Positions 18,023-25,953 of a DNA stretch of 38,140 bases are shown piece by piece. Every line of letters begins with the position of its first letter. Positions within the stretch are counted from its first letter, which is position 1. The notes under the pieces are model-generated. The model saw only the letters and a program-made list of their open reading frames with translations, made no database searches and had not been told where the DNA came from. The DNA comes from Akkermansia muciniphila (GTDB taxonomy: Bacteria > Verrucomicrobiota > Verrucomicrobiia > Limisphaerales > SXTU01): the NCBI GenBank assembly GCA_945874145.1, contig CAMCFN010000039.1, positions 1-38,140 of the forward strand, in the 5' to 3' direction. Position numbers and translations under genes: made by a program.

Positions 18023-18869
18023 AAGAAAACATGCTGTGCTCGCCTTGGAAGCCGCCCAACGCGTGCGCGCCCTGCGGAGCAATCGCAAAGTAAGGCTGAA
18101 GTTCCGTCGCCGCCGCCTCGCTGAGCAGGCAGAACTGCTGCAACGCGCCGCACACCTTCTCCATGCGGAACACGAAGTTGACCTGCGGCCCGATGAGATT
18201 GTCCTCGCCCTGCTGCAATGAGCTGTCCATCCGCACCTGCCCGTAATGCAGCACGATGCGGAACTGCATCGGCGTCGTGGCCTGCTGGGCGCGCAGCGCG
18301 TTGATGGTCGCCGCGATGGCCTCGGGCTTGGTGATGTCCATCGGCCAGTAGGCCAGATAGCCATCACCGAGGTATTTGTTGATGTGCCCCTGGGACTTCT
18401 CGATGGTCTGTTTGCAGGCCAGCACCCACTTGCCGACCATCTGCGCCAGGTCGTCCTGCGGCATGGTCTGGCTCATCTTGGTGAACTGGCAGATGTCCGC
18501 CACGAGCATCCAGCACATCCCCGACTTTGCGGTCTGCTGGGCGGCGGCAATGGTCATCATCGCCTCTTCGCCGTCGCCGCCGGGCGGCTCGCTCGCGCGG
18601 AAGACTAGGCTGGTCGTGGAAATCTGAATGCGATCGTTGTCTTTGAGCTGCGCGGGCATCCGCATCCGCTGGCCGTTGAGAATGGTGCCGTTGCGGCTGC
18701 CGAGGTCCACCATGTAGTAACCGCCATCCCCCTGCGCGTGGATGATGGCGTGGCGGCGGGAAACCTCGGCATCATTGATGGCGAGCGTGTTTTCCGGGAG
18801 GCGACCAATGGTGCATGTCCCCTGTAGTGGGAACTGTTCCCCGGCGTCCGTTTCCAGCCAATAGTTCAT
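18018..18869 (-). CDS. FHA domain - class III nucleotidyl cyclase protein
   Basis: 283 residues from the ATG at 18869; an upstream Met at 18914 would add 15 residues outside the FHA fold. FHA domain at about 1-92: GR (22-23), SRRH (37-40) and NG (60-61), the phospho-threonine-binding set. Class III cyclase domain at about 118-260: metal Asp D125 (MLVADICQFT), K165 and second metal D169 (INKYLGDGYLAYW), and the transition-state pair N231 and R235 (VNFVFR). The position usually holding the adenine-selecting Asp is Asn224, so ATP versus GTP use is uncertain. No membrane segment. The C-terminal tail ends GEHSMFSC. Probably a cytoplasmic enzyme whose FHA module docks on a phosphorylated protein, plausibly the convergent kinase. 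Confidence 0.88.
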   Translation of the reverse strand: MNYWLETDAGEQFPLQGTCTIGRLPENTLAINDAEVSRRHAIIHAQGDGGYYMVDLGSRNGTILNGQRMRMPAQLKDNDRIQISTTSLVFRASEPPGGDGEEAMMTIAAAQQTAKSGMCWMLVADICQFTKMSQTMPQDDLAQMVGKWVLACKQTIEKSQGHINKYLGDGYLAYWPMDITKPEAIAATINALRAQQATTPMQFRIVLHYGQVRMDSSLQQGEDNLIGPQVNFVFRMEKVCGALQQFCLLSEAAATELQPYFAIAPQGAHALGGFQGEHSMFSC

Positions 18870-18984
18870 TCCAGTTGCGCTAGGTGCTGGGACACGGTGG
18901 GAGATGACCCACATTTCTTGCCCGGCAATGGGCTGAGGAAACTAGACCAACGCGCAAAATTCCAGCCAAATTATTGGCTGCCGC

Positions 18985-20673
18985 TCACCGCAATTCAGCA
19001 GCGGTTCGGAGGAAAACTACGACAGGAACCACCCCATCTGCTGCCTCCAGACGACGCCAATGCACGCTCCTCCCAAACGCCTCAGCCTGACGCGACCCCC
19101 GCAGCAACACCACCGTGCGCGTCCCCAGCAACTCAAAGTCTGCTGGCCCCGCGTGGACATCATCGCCAAGCCAGCGCTCGCCCAAGTGAAACGCCGTGTA
19201 GAGCCCCGTTCGACCGCCCGACAGGGCGGCACTGCCGGCCAGCGGTCCACTTTGCCCCTGCACCTTGAGTTGTGCCGCGAGGGCGTGTGCCATGCGGTTG
19301 GCTGCATTCGGAATTCCCCAAATGCCCACTCCCAGCCACAGCGCAGCGGGAATCACAAAAGCCACCCCCGCCACGCGAAACACCCTCTGCCGGATGCGCT
19401 TCGTCCAGTCCCAGCCTTGCTCACACACCCACCGCCACGAACCTAACACCAACACCCACACGAACGGGAGTGCCCCATAGAAGTAACGCTGATCCTCTGG
19501 CTGCACCCAAAACGGCAGATACAGCCCGGCAAGACCAACCACCGGCACCACCGCCCAGCTCCAGCGCACCCGCCGGGGCCGGCGGCGGCTGACAAACAGC
19601 ACCACCACCCCGCCGAACACGCCGGCCAAGCTCGCGCCTAAAAGGTCAAACCCCGGCAGCATCCGGACAGCCCCGCGTGAATCCTCTGCCCCGGAAAGCC
19701 AACGCACCCCCCAAAGCCAGTCCGTCAACGTCGCCACATTGCGCTGCATCACGGCCAACTGATGCTGGAAGTGCTCCGCACTCGCGAACGGCGACCATAA
19801 CCGATACGCCATCCGGGACGGTTCCTCCCATTGCGTCAGTCGTCCGACCTCGGGCTGGTGCAGCGTCACCATGGCCGGATGATAACGTGCCGCCGCTCCG
19901 GGTCCCGCCAGCGCGTGAGCGATTGGCCCCGTCGTCGAGAAAGTGAACTTCCCGTAGTGCAACGAAAGCATTCCCACCCACGGGCCCGCTACCAGCGCGG
20001 CGCCAAGCCCGAGCAAACCCAACCGCTGCGCCACCTCCCGCCGCAGTTCCGCGCGTCTTCGAAGGGCAAGGCCCGCCAGCGCCAGCGTGGTCAGCACCGC
20101 CAGTGGCAATGCCACCGCTTTCGCCAGATACGCCACGCCCCACCACGCCCCCGCCACGATGCTGAGTCGCCCCACGCCCCCGCGCCGACAACTTGCTGTC
20201 GCGGCTCCCTGAGTTCGCTGCCCCGGCGACAAAAACAATCGCACCGTCGCACTCACCGCCAGTGCCACCAAACCCGCCATCAGCAAGTCCGGCGTGATGT
20301 TGCGCACCGACCAGAAGACCGAATAGCCAGCCACCACTGATGCGCCCACCACGGTGCTCACCGGCGGAAGCCGAAAGGCCCGGAAGACCGCCAGCGACCC
20401 GGCGAGAAACACCACGCCCGCCCCGGCCATCACCACCCGCGCCGCAAGGAGCGGAGCCACACCTGCCTTCAGCAGCGGCACCATCAGCCAGCTCAACAAC
20501 GGCCCCCAGTAACCCGTCACCGCCAGCTCCACTTGCCCGGCCGCATAGTAGCCCGCGATGCGTAAATAGGCGATGGCGTCCGGGTTGAGCTGGTGCACGT
20601 TTCGCCACCCTGCGATCGCGAGAAGCACGGCCTGTGCAACGAAAAGCCAGCGGAGTTGGCACTTGGTGTTCAT
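18985..20673 (-). CDS. Polytopic membrane glycosyltransferase, GT39/ArnT-like
   Basis: 562 residues from ATG at 20673 (MNTKCQLRW); an upstream Met at 20709 is possible but leaves a poorer N-terminus. Many hydrophobic helices run through the protein. The first loop contains NPDAIAYLRIAGYYAAGQ, which resembles the acidic first extracytoplasmic loop of the PMT/ArnT group that transfers sugars from polyprenyl-phosphate donors. A soluble C-terminal part of roughly 100 residues follows the last helix. Upstream on the same strand are a methyltransferase and a GT2 enzyme of the dolichyl-phosphate-sugar synthase type, which could supply the lipid-linked donor. Substrate unknown; the family call is by topology and loop motif only. 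Confidence 0.7.
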   Translation of the reverse strand: MNTKCQLRWLFVAQAVLLAIAGWRNVHQLNPDAIAYLRIAGYYAAGQVELAVTGYWGPLLSWLMVPLLKAGVAPLLAARVVMAGAGVVFLAGSLAVFRAFRLPPVSTVVGASVVAGYSVFWSVRNITPDLLMAGLVALAVSATVRLFLSPGQRTQGAATASCRRGGVGRLSIVAGAWWGVAYLAKAVALPLAVLTTLALAGLALRRRAELRREVAQRLGLLGLGAALVAGPWVGMLSLHYGKFTFSTTGPIAHALAGPGAAARYHPAMVTLHQPEVGRLTQWEEPSRMAYRLWSPFASAEHFQHQLAVMQRNVATLTDWLWGVRWLSGAEDSRGAVRMLPGFDLLGASLAGVFGGVVVLFVSRRRPRRVRWSWAVVPVVGLAGLYLPFWVQPEDQRYFYGALPFVWVLVLGSWRWVCEQGWDWTKRIRQRVFRVAGVAFVIPAALWLGVGIWGIPNAANRMAHALAAQLKVQGQSGPLAGSAALSGGRTGLYTAFHLGERWLGDDVHAGPADFELLGTRTVVLLRGSRQAEAFGRSVHWRRLEAADGVVPVVVFLRTAAELR

Positions 20674-20694
20674 CTTAGACAGAGCGACCGCACG

Positions 20695-20785
20695 GAGAGT
20701 GATTAGCAATTAGTGCTGAGTTCCCGAATGCCACGGAGAACCCCTCCGTCTGGCTCGGACAAATTGCTAAACACTAATCACTCTC
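20695..20785. repeat. Imperfect inverted repeat between two same-strand genes
   Basis: GAGAGTGATTAG at 20695-20706 is matched by its reverse complement CTAATCACTCTC at 20774-20785, with further related AGTG/CACT words in between. The right arm contains the stop codon of the downstream-reading methyltransferase. It is too far apart for a normal terminator loop and looks like a dispersed repeat remnant. Confidence 0.45.
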
Positions 20786-21433
20786 CCTCCTTCCCACCCA
20801 CATCAGCTTCCCCCGGGCAATGCACTTCCGCTCCGTCGCGAAGTTGCTTTCCAAGCACCGCAGCACCGACTCCGGCTGCCGAAGCCATTGCTCGTAAGTC
20901 ACCCGCTCCAGTTCCGTCATCGTCTCCAACGCATCCAGCTTGTCCCACGCCCGCCGAGCCAGTCGGAAACTACCCACCCAATGCACGAACCGCAGGAACG
21001 GCGTCCGCCACGGCTCCACCACCATGAACCGCCCGCCGGGCCGCACCACCCGCCGCACCTCGCCCACCACCCGCTCCAAATCGCCCGGCAACTCCGGCAA
21101 ATGATGCAGTCCGCCCTGCACAATGGCGATGTCCCGCGAGGCGTCGGGAAACGGTAGTTGCCGGCAGTCCGCCACCAAGCACTTCGCCGGCCCGGAGTAT
21201 TTCGCAATCAACGCGGGTGACAGGTCCACTCCTTCGAGGTTCGTAAAGCCGAGGTGTTGCAGCGCGTTAAATCCATTGCCGCGTCCGCAGAACAACTCCA
21301 CCACCTGCGCGTTCCTCGGCCACAGCTCCGCACCCAGCCGGTGCAGCCGCCGCAAAAATTTGCGCGTCTCCTCCTCCGGCGTCTCGAAGCGCAGATACGC
21401 CGCCTCCCACGCGTTTGGGGCTGGCTCACTCAT
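20774..21433 (-). CDS. Class I SAM-dependent methyltransferase
   Basis: 219 residues from ATG at 21433 (MSEPAPNAWEAAY); the in-frame Met at 21481 lies in repeat sequence and is rejected. Motif I VELFCGRGNG, the acidic loop GVDLSP, ADCRQLPFPD (motif II region) and GGLHHLP fit a Methyltransf_11-type Rossmann fold that binds S-adenosylmethionine. The C-terminal half (EPWRTPFLRFVHWVG) suggests a membrane-adjacent or lipid substrate, but this is a guess. It lies between GT39-like and GT2 genes on the same strand, so a role in surface glycan or glycolipid modification is plausible. Confidence 0.85.
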   Translation of the reverse strand: MSEPAPNAWEAAYLRFETPEEETRKFLRRLHRLGAELWPRNAQVVELFCGRGNGFNALQHLGFTNLEGVDLSPALIAKYSGPAKCLVADCRQLPFPDASRDIAIVQGGLHHLPELPGDLERVVGEVRRVVRPGGRFMVVEPWRTPFLRFVHWVGSFRLARRAWDKLDALETMTELERVTYEQWLRQPESVLRCLESNFATERKCIARGKLMWVGRRESD

Positions 21434-21439
21434 ACGCGA

Positions 21440-21525
21440 AATGAAAAACGGAATGGCTGCGAAAGAACGCCAAGGCCGCAAAGGAATTCCCTTTGCGCAC
21501 TTTTGTGGCTAAGTCTCTTTGTGGT
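21440..21525 (-). repeat. Leader-type dispersed repeat upstream of methyltransferase
   Basis: On the minus strand this reads GCCACAAAAGTGCGCAAAGG, then GAATTCCTTTGCGGCCTTGG, then CGTTCTTTCGCAGCC, ending just before the methyltransferase start. It contains the palindrome CAAAGG-AATT-CC(C)TTTG. Wording and orientation relative to the gene resemble sequences at 2220-2250, 33428-33469 and 35254-35295. Confidence 0.45.
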
Positions 21526-21532
21526 GTGCGGT

Positions 21533-22726
21533 TCATTTCCGATACCACCCCAGCACCGCGACGAAGAAGCTCGCGAGCACCGTTTGAAAGCCCACCGCCG
21601 TCAACGTCACGCCGGGAATCACCCAGCGCATCGTGAGCGCGTAATCCAGCCGCCCAAAACCTGCCGCCTGCCATTGCGCTACCGCCGCCAGCAACAGCCC
21701 GACACCCGCACCCAGCAAGACACAGCCAAAGCCCAGCCCACGTTCCAGCGACACCGCCTCCCGCAGCCAACCAAGCAACTTCGTCTCGGGCAAAAAACCA
21801 TCCCGCGCTGCCAGCGTCCGCGCCAGCCAGCCGAACAGCACCGACTGATAACCCACCATCAGCGCCAGGCTGGCGAACAGCAACGTGTGCGCGTCGAACG
21901 TCGCGCCGAAGAACGTTAGGCCCGGCATCGCAACGCCGAAACCGAGCGCCCCCAGCGCCAGCAGCAGCAAACCCGGATACGCAAACAGCCAGCGCGGGCT
22001 GCAAATCAGGAAGAACCGCAACGTGCGCCAGCCATCGCGGAACGTCCGCAGATGCGGCGGGTGCGCTGTGCGCCCGTCACGATGCAGCGTGATGGGCACC
22101 TCCTCGATGCGTGCTCCGCGCAGGCTTGCCTTGATGAGCATCTCCGTCGCGAATTCCATGCCCTCGCAGCGCAGGTCCAATTTCGGAATCAAGTCGCGGC
22201 GGAACCCGCGCAGGCCACAGTAAACGTCGTTCACCGGCACGCGGAACATCCGCCGCGCGAGCGCCGAGAAGAGCGGGTTGCCAAGCCAGCGGTGCGACGG
22301 CGGCATCGCGTCCGGCTCAATCGTCCCACCACCCGACGGCAGGCGGCAACCCTGCACGAGGTCCGCCCCCGCCCGTAGCTTTTCGAGGAACGCGCCCAGC
22401 GCCGCGAAGTCGTAGCTGTCATCCGCGTCGCCAATCACCACGAAGCGCCCGCGCGCGGCGGCGATGCCGCCGCGCAGCGCATTGCCATAGCCGCGCTCAG
22501 AGACCGCCGCCACTCGCGCGCCGAGCTTGGCGGCAAGCTCCGGTGAGCCGTCCGTGCTGCCGTTGTCCGCTACGATCACTTCGCCGGGAATCTTGCTCTC
22601 CCGCAGGAAGCGCAGGGCCTTCTCGACGCATTTGGGCAACGTCTCCGCCTCGTTCAAGCACGGCATCACGATGGACAGTTCCAACTCGGAGCTGGCTGGC
22701 TGGCCGGAATCGGCGGCAGTGGGCAC
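21533..22726 (-). CDS. GT2 family glycosyltransferase with C-terminal membrane helices
   Basis: 397 residues, start codon GTG at 22726 (MPTAADSGQ). GT2 fold at about 15-240: LSIVMPCLNEAETL, VIVADNGSTDGS, a DXD-type metal/nucleotide site in GDADDSYDF, and GLRGFRRD. This arrangement matches dolichyl-phosphate mannose/glucose synthase-like enzymes. The C-terminal 150 residues hold about four membrane helices (LLLLALGALGFGVAMPG and others), as in polyprenyl-phosphate sugar synthases with a membrane anchor. Probably makes a lipid-linked sugar at the inner face of the membrane that the GT39-like enzyme downstream could use. It is divergent from the methyltransferase at 22881. Confidence 0.9.
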   Translation of the reverse strand: MPTAADSGQPASSELELSIVMPCLNEAETLPKCVEKALRFLRESKIPGEVIVADNGSTDGSPELAAKLGARVAAVSERGYGNALRGGIAAARGRFVVIGDADDSYDFAALGAFLEKLRAGADLVQGCRLPSGGGTIEPDAMPPSHRWLGNPLFSALARRMFRVPVNDVYCGLRGFRRDLIPKLDLRCEGMEFATEMLIKASLRGARIEEVPITLHRDGRTAHPPHLRTFRDGWRTLRFFLICSPRWLFAYPGLLLLALGALGFGVAMPGLTFFGATFDAHTLLFASLALMVGYQSVLFGWLARTLAARDGFLPETKLLGWLREAVSLERGLGFGCVLLGAGVGLLLAAVAQWQAAGFGRLDYALTMRWVIPGVTLTAVGFQTVLASFFVAVLGWYRK

Positions 22727-22880
22727 GCGCGAGTTCTACCAAGTCGCCTTGCCTCGCGACAGTTCAGAGTGGGGCGTCGGCCTCCGGCCCGGCTTTTCGG
22801 TGTCCTTCAGCAGCACGCCGGGTCGGAGACCGGCGCTCCGCGTTCGACAGCGCACGCCACGTTTGACTAAGCTCCTCCTG

Positions 22881-23573
22881 ATGCCTGACTCGCCGGACAA
22901 CTCCGCTGCCCGCCACTACCAAGGCGAAGCCGGGCGCGCCTATCACGAGGGCAAGCGTGGTATTCCTGCGGCGGCTCTCCTGTGGGTCGCGCGACTGCGC
23001 GCTGAGAAGTTCACCTCGCCCATTCGCGCGACGGACACCGTCGTGGAGTTCGGCGTGGGCGCGGGCTGGAACTTGGCGGAACTGAAGTGCACCCGCCGCA
23101 TCGGCTTCGACGTGTCGGACTTTCTGGAGTCGTCGTTGCGTGAGCGCGGCATTGAGTTCGTCAGCAATTCCGCCGCCCTCGCCGCCTCCAGCGCCGACAT
23201 CGTGATTTGTCATCACATGCTGGAGCACGCGCTTAATCCTGCCGCCTCGCTCGCGGAAATCCACCGCGTGCTCAAGCCCGGCGGCAAGCTCCTGCTCCAC
23301 GTCCCGTTCGAGAAGGAGCGTCGCTACCGCCACCACGACCCCGCCGAGCCGAACCATCACCTCTTCTCGTGGAATGCGCAGACACTCGGCAACCTGGTGA
23401 CCGAGTGTGGCTTCAAGCTGGAGTCGGCGAGCATCGGCCAGTTCGGCTACGACCGCGCGGCGTCAGCTTGGGCAGTCAAATTGAAACTTGGGGAAAGCGG
23501 GTTCCGCAGGCTGCGATCGCTTGCCCATCTGCTCGTTCCCGCCGCTGAAGTCCGCGTGGTGGCCACCAAGTGA
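22881..23573 (+). CDS. Class I SAM-dependent methyltransferase
   Basis: 230 residues from ATG at 22881 (MPDSPDNSAARHYQG). The open frame continues upstream to 22527, but that part overlaps the GT2 gene on the other strand and has no protein-like character. Motif I VVEFGVGAGWN, FDVSDF, HHMLEHALNP and the post-motif LKPGGKLLLHVPFE identify a Methyltransf_11/23-type enzyme. Basic, His-rich stretch RRYRHHDPAEPNHH follows. It is divergent from the glycosyltransferase gene and followed at once by a secreted unknown protein, so its substrate may again be a surface molecule. Confidence 0.86.
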   Translation: MPDSPDNSAARHYQGEAGRAYHEGKRGIPAAALLWVARLRAEKFTSPIRATDTVVEFGVGAGWNLAELKCTRRIGFDVSDFLESSLRERGIEFVSNSAALAASSADIVICHHMLEHALNPAASLAEIHRVLKPGGKLLLHVPFEKERRYRHHDPAEPNHHLFSWNAQTLGNLVTECGFKLESASIGQFGYDRAASAWAVKLKLGESGFRRLRSLAHLLVPAAEVRVVATK

Positions 23574-23629
23574 GTGCAGCCCGGCGAAACTTGCTCGACC
23601 GCACATTCACCCCGCCCCACCGTGTGGCT

Positions 23630-24301
23630 ATGAGCACCGAAGCAACGCTGTCCATCCCACCCCGCCGCCTGACCACCGCCCCGTTCCGCCGAGCCTCGTG
23701 GCCTGGCGCTTGGCTGGTCGCACTGCTGGTGAGCAGCGCCACCTTGCCCGCCGCGCAGTTCGTGCTGTTCGATGTCACCTTCACCTTCACCAAGGACGAC
23801 GCGGATAATTCCAAACCCAGCAAATCGCACTACTACGTCAAGGGCGCGGCCGTCAATCCCGAGCGCCCGCGCGACTGGACCGCCCCGGTGGACTACCGAA
23901 ACGGCACCGTCCACCTCCGCTTGGAAGTCCTCGATAAACCCGCTGGCAGCGAGCCGACGACGTGGAGCATTTGCTACATCCCCAACAAGGGTCAGGGCAA
24001 CGGCTACGGCTGCACCGGCACGGACCTTTACCGCGAGAAGGGCGTGTATGAGAAAGACGTCTCCATGAAAGCCTTCTGGCAGAACGACGGCATCGTCTGG
24101 TCCGAGGGCATCAAGCAAATGGACTTGGTCATCAAGGACGGCAGCGGCGGCAGCGGCCACGCCCACAAGCGCGCCGACTCGGAGAAGTTCTTCCCCACCA
24201 AGGTCCGCCTGACCGTGGTCCAAGTCTCCGCCGGCGCGAAATATGACCCAAGCCTCGTGCCTAACCTGCCGAAGCCGACGGTCAACAAGGACGCCAAGTG
24301 A
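23630..24301 (+). CDS. Secreted protein of unknown function
   Basis: 223 residues from ATG at 23630. The frame is open back to a GTG at 23570 overlapping the methyltransferase stop, but the ATG start gives an acceptable export signal (basic PFRRASWPG then AWLVALLVSSATLPAA). The mature part is beta-rich in appearance (FVLFDVTFTFTKDD, VHLRLEVLD, KVRLTVVQVS) with a Cys pair (SICYIPNKG and GYGCTGTD) and ends PKPTVNKDAK. No family is recognised. It may be cotranscribed with the preceding methyltransferase gene (56 nt gap). Confidence 0.7.
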   Translation: MSTEATLSIPPRRLTTAPFRRASWPGAWLVALLVSSATLPAAQFVLFDVTFTFTKDDADNSKPSKSHYYVKGAAVNPERPRDWTAPVDYRNGTVHLRLEVLDKPAGSEPTTWSICYIPNKGQGNGYGCTGTDLYREKGVYEKDVSMKAFWQNDGIVWSEGIKQMDLVIKDGSGGSGHAHKRADSEKFFPTKVRLTVVQVSAGAKYDPSLVPNLPKPTVNKDAK

Positions 24302-24324
24302 GCCGCAAAGACTGAGCGCTTTGC

Positions 24325-24409
24325 TTTAGCCACGGATGAAACGCGGATGCCCGCAGGCGCGAAGGGGTGTCTTTATCCGTGTTCAGTCCGTGTTTCATCC
24401 GTGGCTAAA
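24325..24409. terminator. Long palindrome between convergent genes
   Basis: The left arm TTTAGCCACGGATGAAAC (from 24325) pairs with GTTTCATCCGTGGCTAAA (ending 24409); over 24 nt each there are only two mismatches. The loop is about 37 nt and contains further ATCCGTG words. It fills the gap between the secreted protein gene (+) and the aminotransferase gene (-), the right arm abutting the latter's stop. It could terminate both transcripts; it also looks like a dispersed repeat. Confidence 0.5.
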
Positions 24410-24410
24410 A

Positions 24411-25616
24411 TCAGAGCAGTCGCTTCAGCGCCCCCGCCAGCCGCTCGTATTGTGGCAGTGAGTTGTAGAGCTGCGCGGAGATGCGCAGCAACCGCTTCGG
24501 CGGCGCGGGCCACGGGACGATGGGCACTTCGATGCCGAACTCCGCCAGCAACCGGTCCTGCAACGCGTCGAGGTAAAGCGGGTTCTTGGAAGGCGTGCGG
24601 TCCGTCGCATCGGGAATCGGCACCGACGCCAGCGAGCCGATGAGTTCATCGGGGCACGGCAGCGGGTTGCCCAACGCCTCGCACAGCACACGGCGACCGG
24701 CCAAAGCCAACTCCCGGTTGCTCCGCATCACCTCTGGCCAACCGCCCGGCCGCAGCGACCCGATGAACTCAATCGCCCTCGGCACGGACAGCGCCGCGCT
24801 CGGGTCGCTAGTGCCCATCCAGCCGAACTGGATGAGAAAGCGCGAGCGGTCCGTGCGCTGGGAGTTCCCGCCGTGGCTGATGACCAGCGGACGGATGCGC
24901 TCCTGCCGGTCCTGGCGGACGTGGAGCAACGCGGCCCCCTTCGGCGCGCAAATCCACTTGTGGCAATTGCCCGTGTAGTAAGCCGCGCCGAGCTGCTGGA
25001 GGTTCAGCTGCACCATGCCCGGTGCGTGCGCCCCGTCCACCAGCGTGTCCACGCCCTGCGCGTTCAGCTCGCGCACCAAGTCTTCGATTGGCAGCACCAA
25101 GCCCGTCTGGCTGGTCACATGGTCCAGCAAAGCCAGCCGCGTGCGGGGAGTCACCGCGCCCAGCACGCGGGCTGTGATTTCCGCCCCGCTCGTGAGCGGA
25201 AAAGGAATCTTCACCACCACCACGCGCGCCCCGCTGCGTTGCGCCACGTAGTCCAAGGCATTGCGACAGGCATTGTATTCGTGGTCGATGACGAGCAGCT
25301 CATCGCCCGGCTGAAACTCCAGTGAGCGCAACACCGCGTTCACACCGGAAGTCGCATTCGGCACGAACACCAAATCCTCCGCCGCGCTGCCGACAAACGT
25401 CGCCAGTTTCCCCCGCGCCCCATCCAGCAAACCCTCCAAGTCCCGCACGAAGAACGTCACCGGCTGCCGCTCCATCCGCTCCCGCACCTCGCGCTGAAAC
25501 TCCAGCACCGCCAGGGGGCAACTGCCGAACGAGCCGTGGTTCAGGAACGTGACGGCGGGGTCGAGGGGCCAAATATTGGCAGGGGGAACTGCGGTTCTGC
25601 TCACAGGCGCGCTCAT
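24411..25616 (-). CDS. Class V PLP aminotransferase, isopenicillin-N-epimerase-like
   Basis: 401 residues from ATG at 25616, which overlaps the preceding gene's stop as ATGA; the longer frame to 25715 lies in that gene. Visible marks: FLNHGSFGSCP near the N-terminus, VPNATSGVNAVLRSL (cofactor phosphate region), the cofactor Asp D194 in VDGAHAPG, and the PLP lysine K220 in YTGNCHKWICAPKG. The sequence signature (HGSFG, NCHKW) places it in the cysteine desulfurase-like/isopenicillin N epimerase group, whose bacterial members mostly lack known substrates. No signal peptide in this start choice. Fourth gene of the thyA-mrr-small gene run. Confidence 0.9.
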   Translation of the reverse strand: MSAPVSRTAVPPANIWPLDPAVTFLNHGSFGSCPLAVLEFQREVRERMERQPVTFFVRDLEGLLDGARGKLATFVGSAAEDLVFVPNATSGVNAVLRSLEFQPGDELLVIDHEYNACRNALDYVAQRSGARVVVVKIPFPLTSGAEITARVLGAVTPRTRLALLDHVTSQTGLVLPIEDLVRELNAQGVDTLVDGAHAPGMVQLNLQQLGAAYYTGNCHKWICAPKGAALLHVRQDRQERIRPLVISHGGNSQRTDRSRFLIQFGWMGTSDPSAALSVPRAIEFIGSLRPGGWPEVMRSNRELALAGRRVLCEALGNPLPCPDELIGSLASVPIPDATDRTPSKNPLYLDALQDRLLAEFGIEVPIVPWPAPPKRLLRISAQLYNSLPQYERLAGALKRLL

Positions 25617-25915
25617 TGGCTTGCCCGGACGGTGGCGACTTCCGCAGCGATGTCGGCGTCGGTCAACGCACGGGCGGCAGGGGTGGCTTGGGTCTGACGA
25701 AGCAGTTTGCACCACGCAGTGGCCTCGGCTTGGCCCTTGGGGTGTGCGAGCAGCATCGCCGCCACCTGCTCATGCGACACCCCCTCGCCGCGCTCGCTTT
25801 GAGCAAGTCCTTCCCGAATCGAAGTCAGCATTCCCAACTCGTCCTGTAGGGCCGAGATCGCCGCCGCTTCGGGAGTCGTCTGAAAGGTTTCAGGAACTGG
25901 TTGTCGGTCGTTCAT
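25613..25915 (-). CDS. Small antitoxin-like protein
   Basis: 100 residues from ATG at 25915. A central stretch LTSIREGLAQSERGEGVSHE followed by QVAAMLLAH resembles the C-terminal region of addiction-module antitoxins of the ParD/RelB-associated type, where a GRG(E/R)VSHEEV-like segment is common. No toxin-sized partner of ParE or RelE type lies next to it; its neighbours are an Mrr-like nuclease upstream (38 nt gap) and an aminotransferase overlapping its stop by ATGA. The C-terminal third is Ala-rich. Antitoxin function is a weak inference. Confidence 0.65.
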   Translation of the reverse strand: MNDRQPVPETFQTTPEAAAISALQDELGMLTSIREGLAQSERGEGVSHEQVAAMLLAHPKGQAEATAWCKLLRQTQATPAARALTDADIAAEVATVRASQ

Positions 25916-25953
25916 GGGCAGAACCTGCTTTGCTCCATTGAAGTTTGCATAGG

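Noticed and set aside
22527-22880. N-terminal extension of the methyltransferase at 22881
   Set aside because: Overlaps the GT2 gene on the other strand and lacks protein-like sequence; ATG at 22881 precedes the conserved part.
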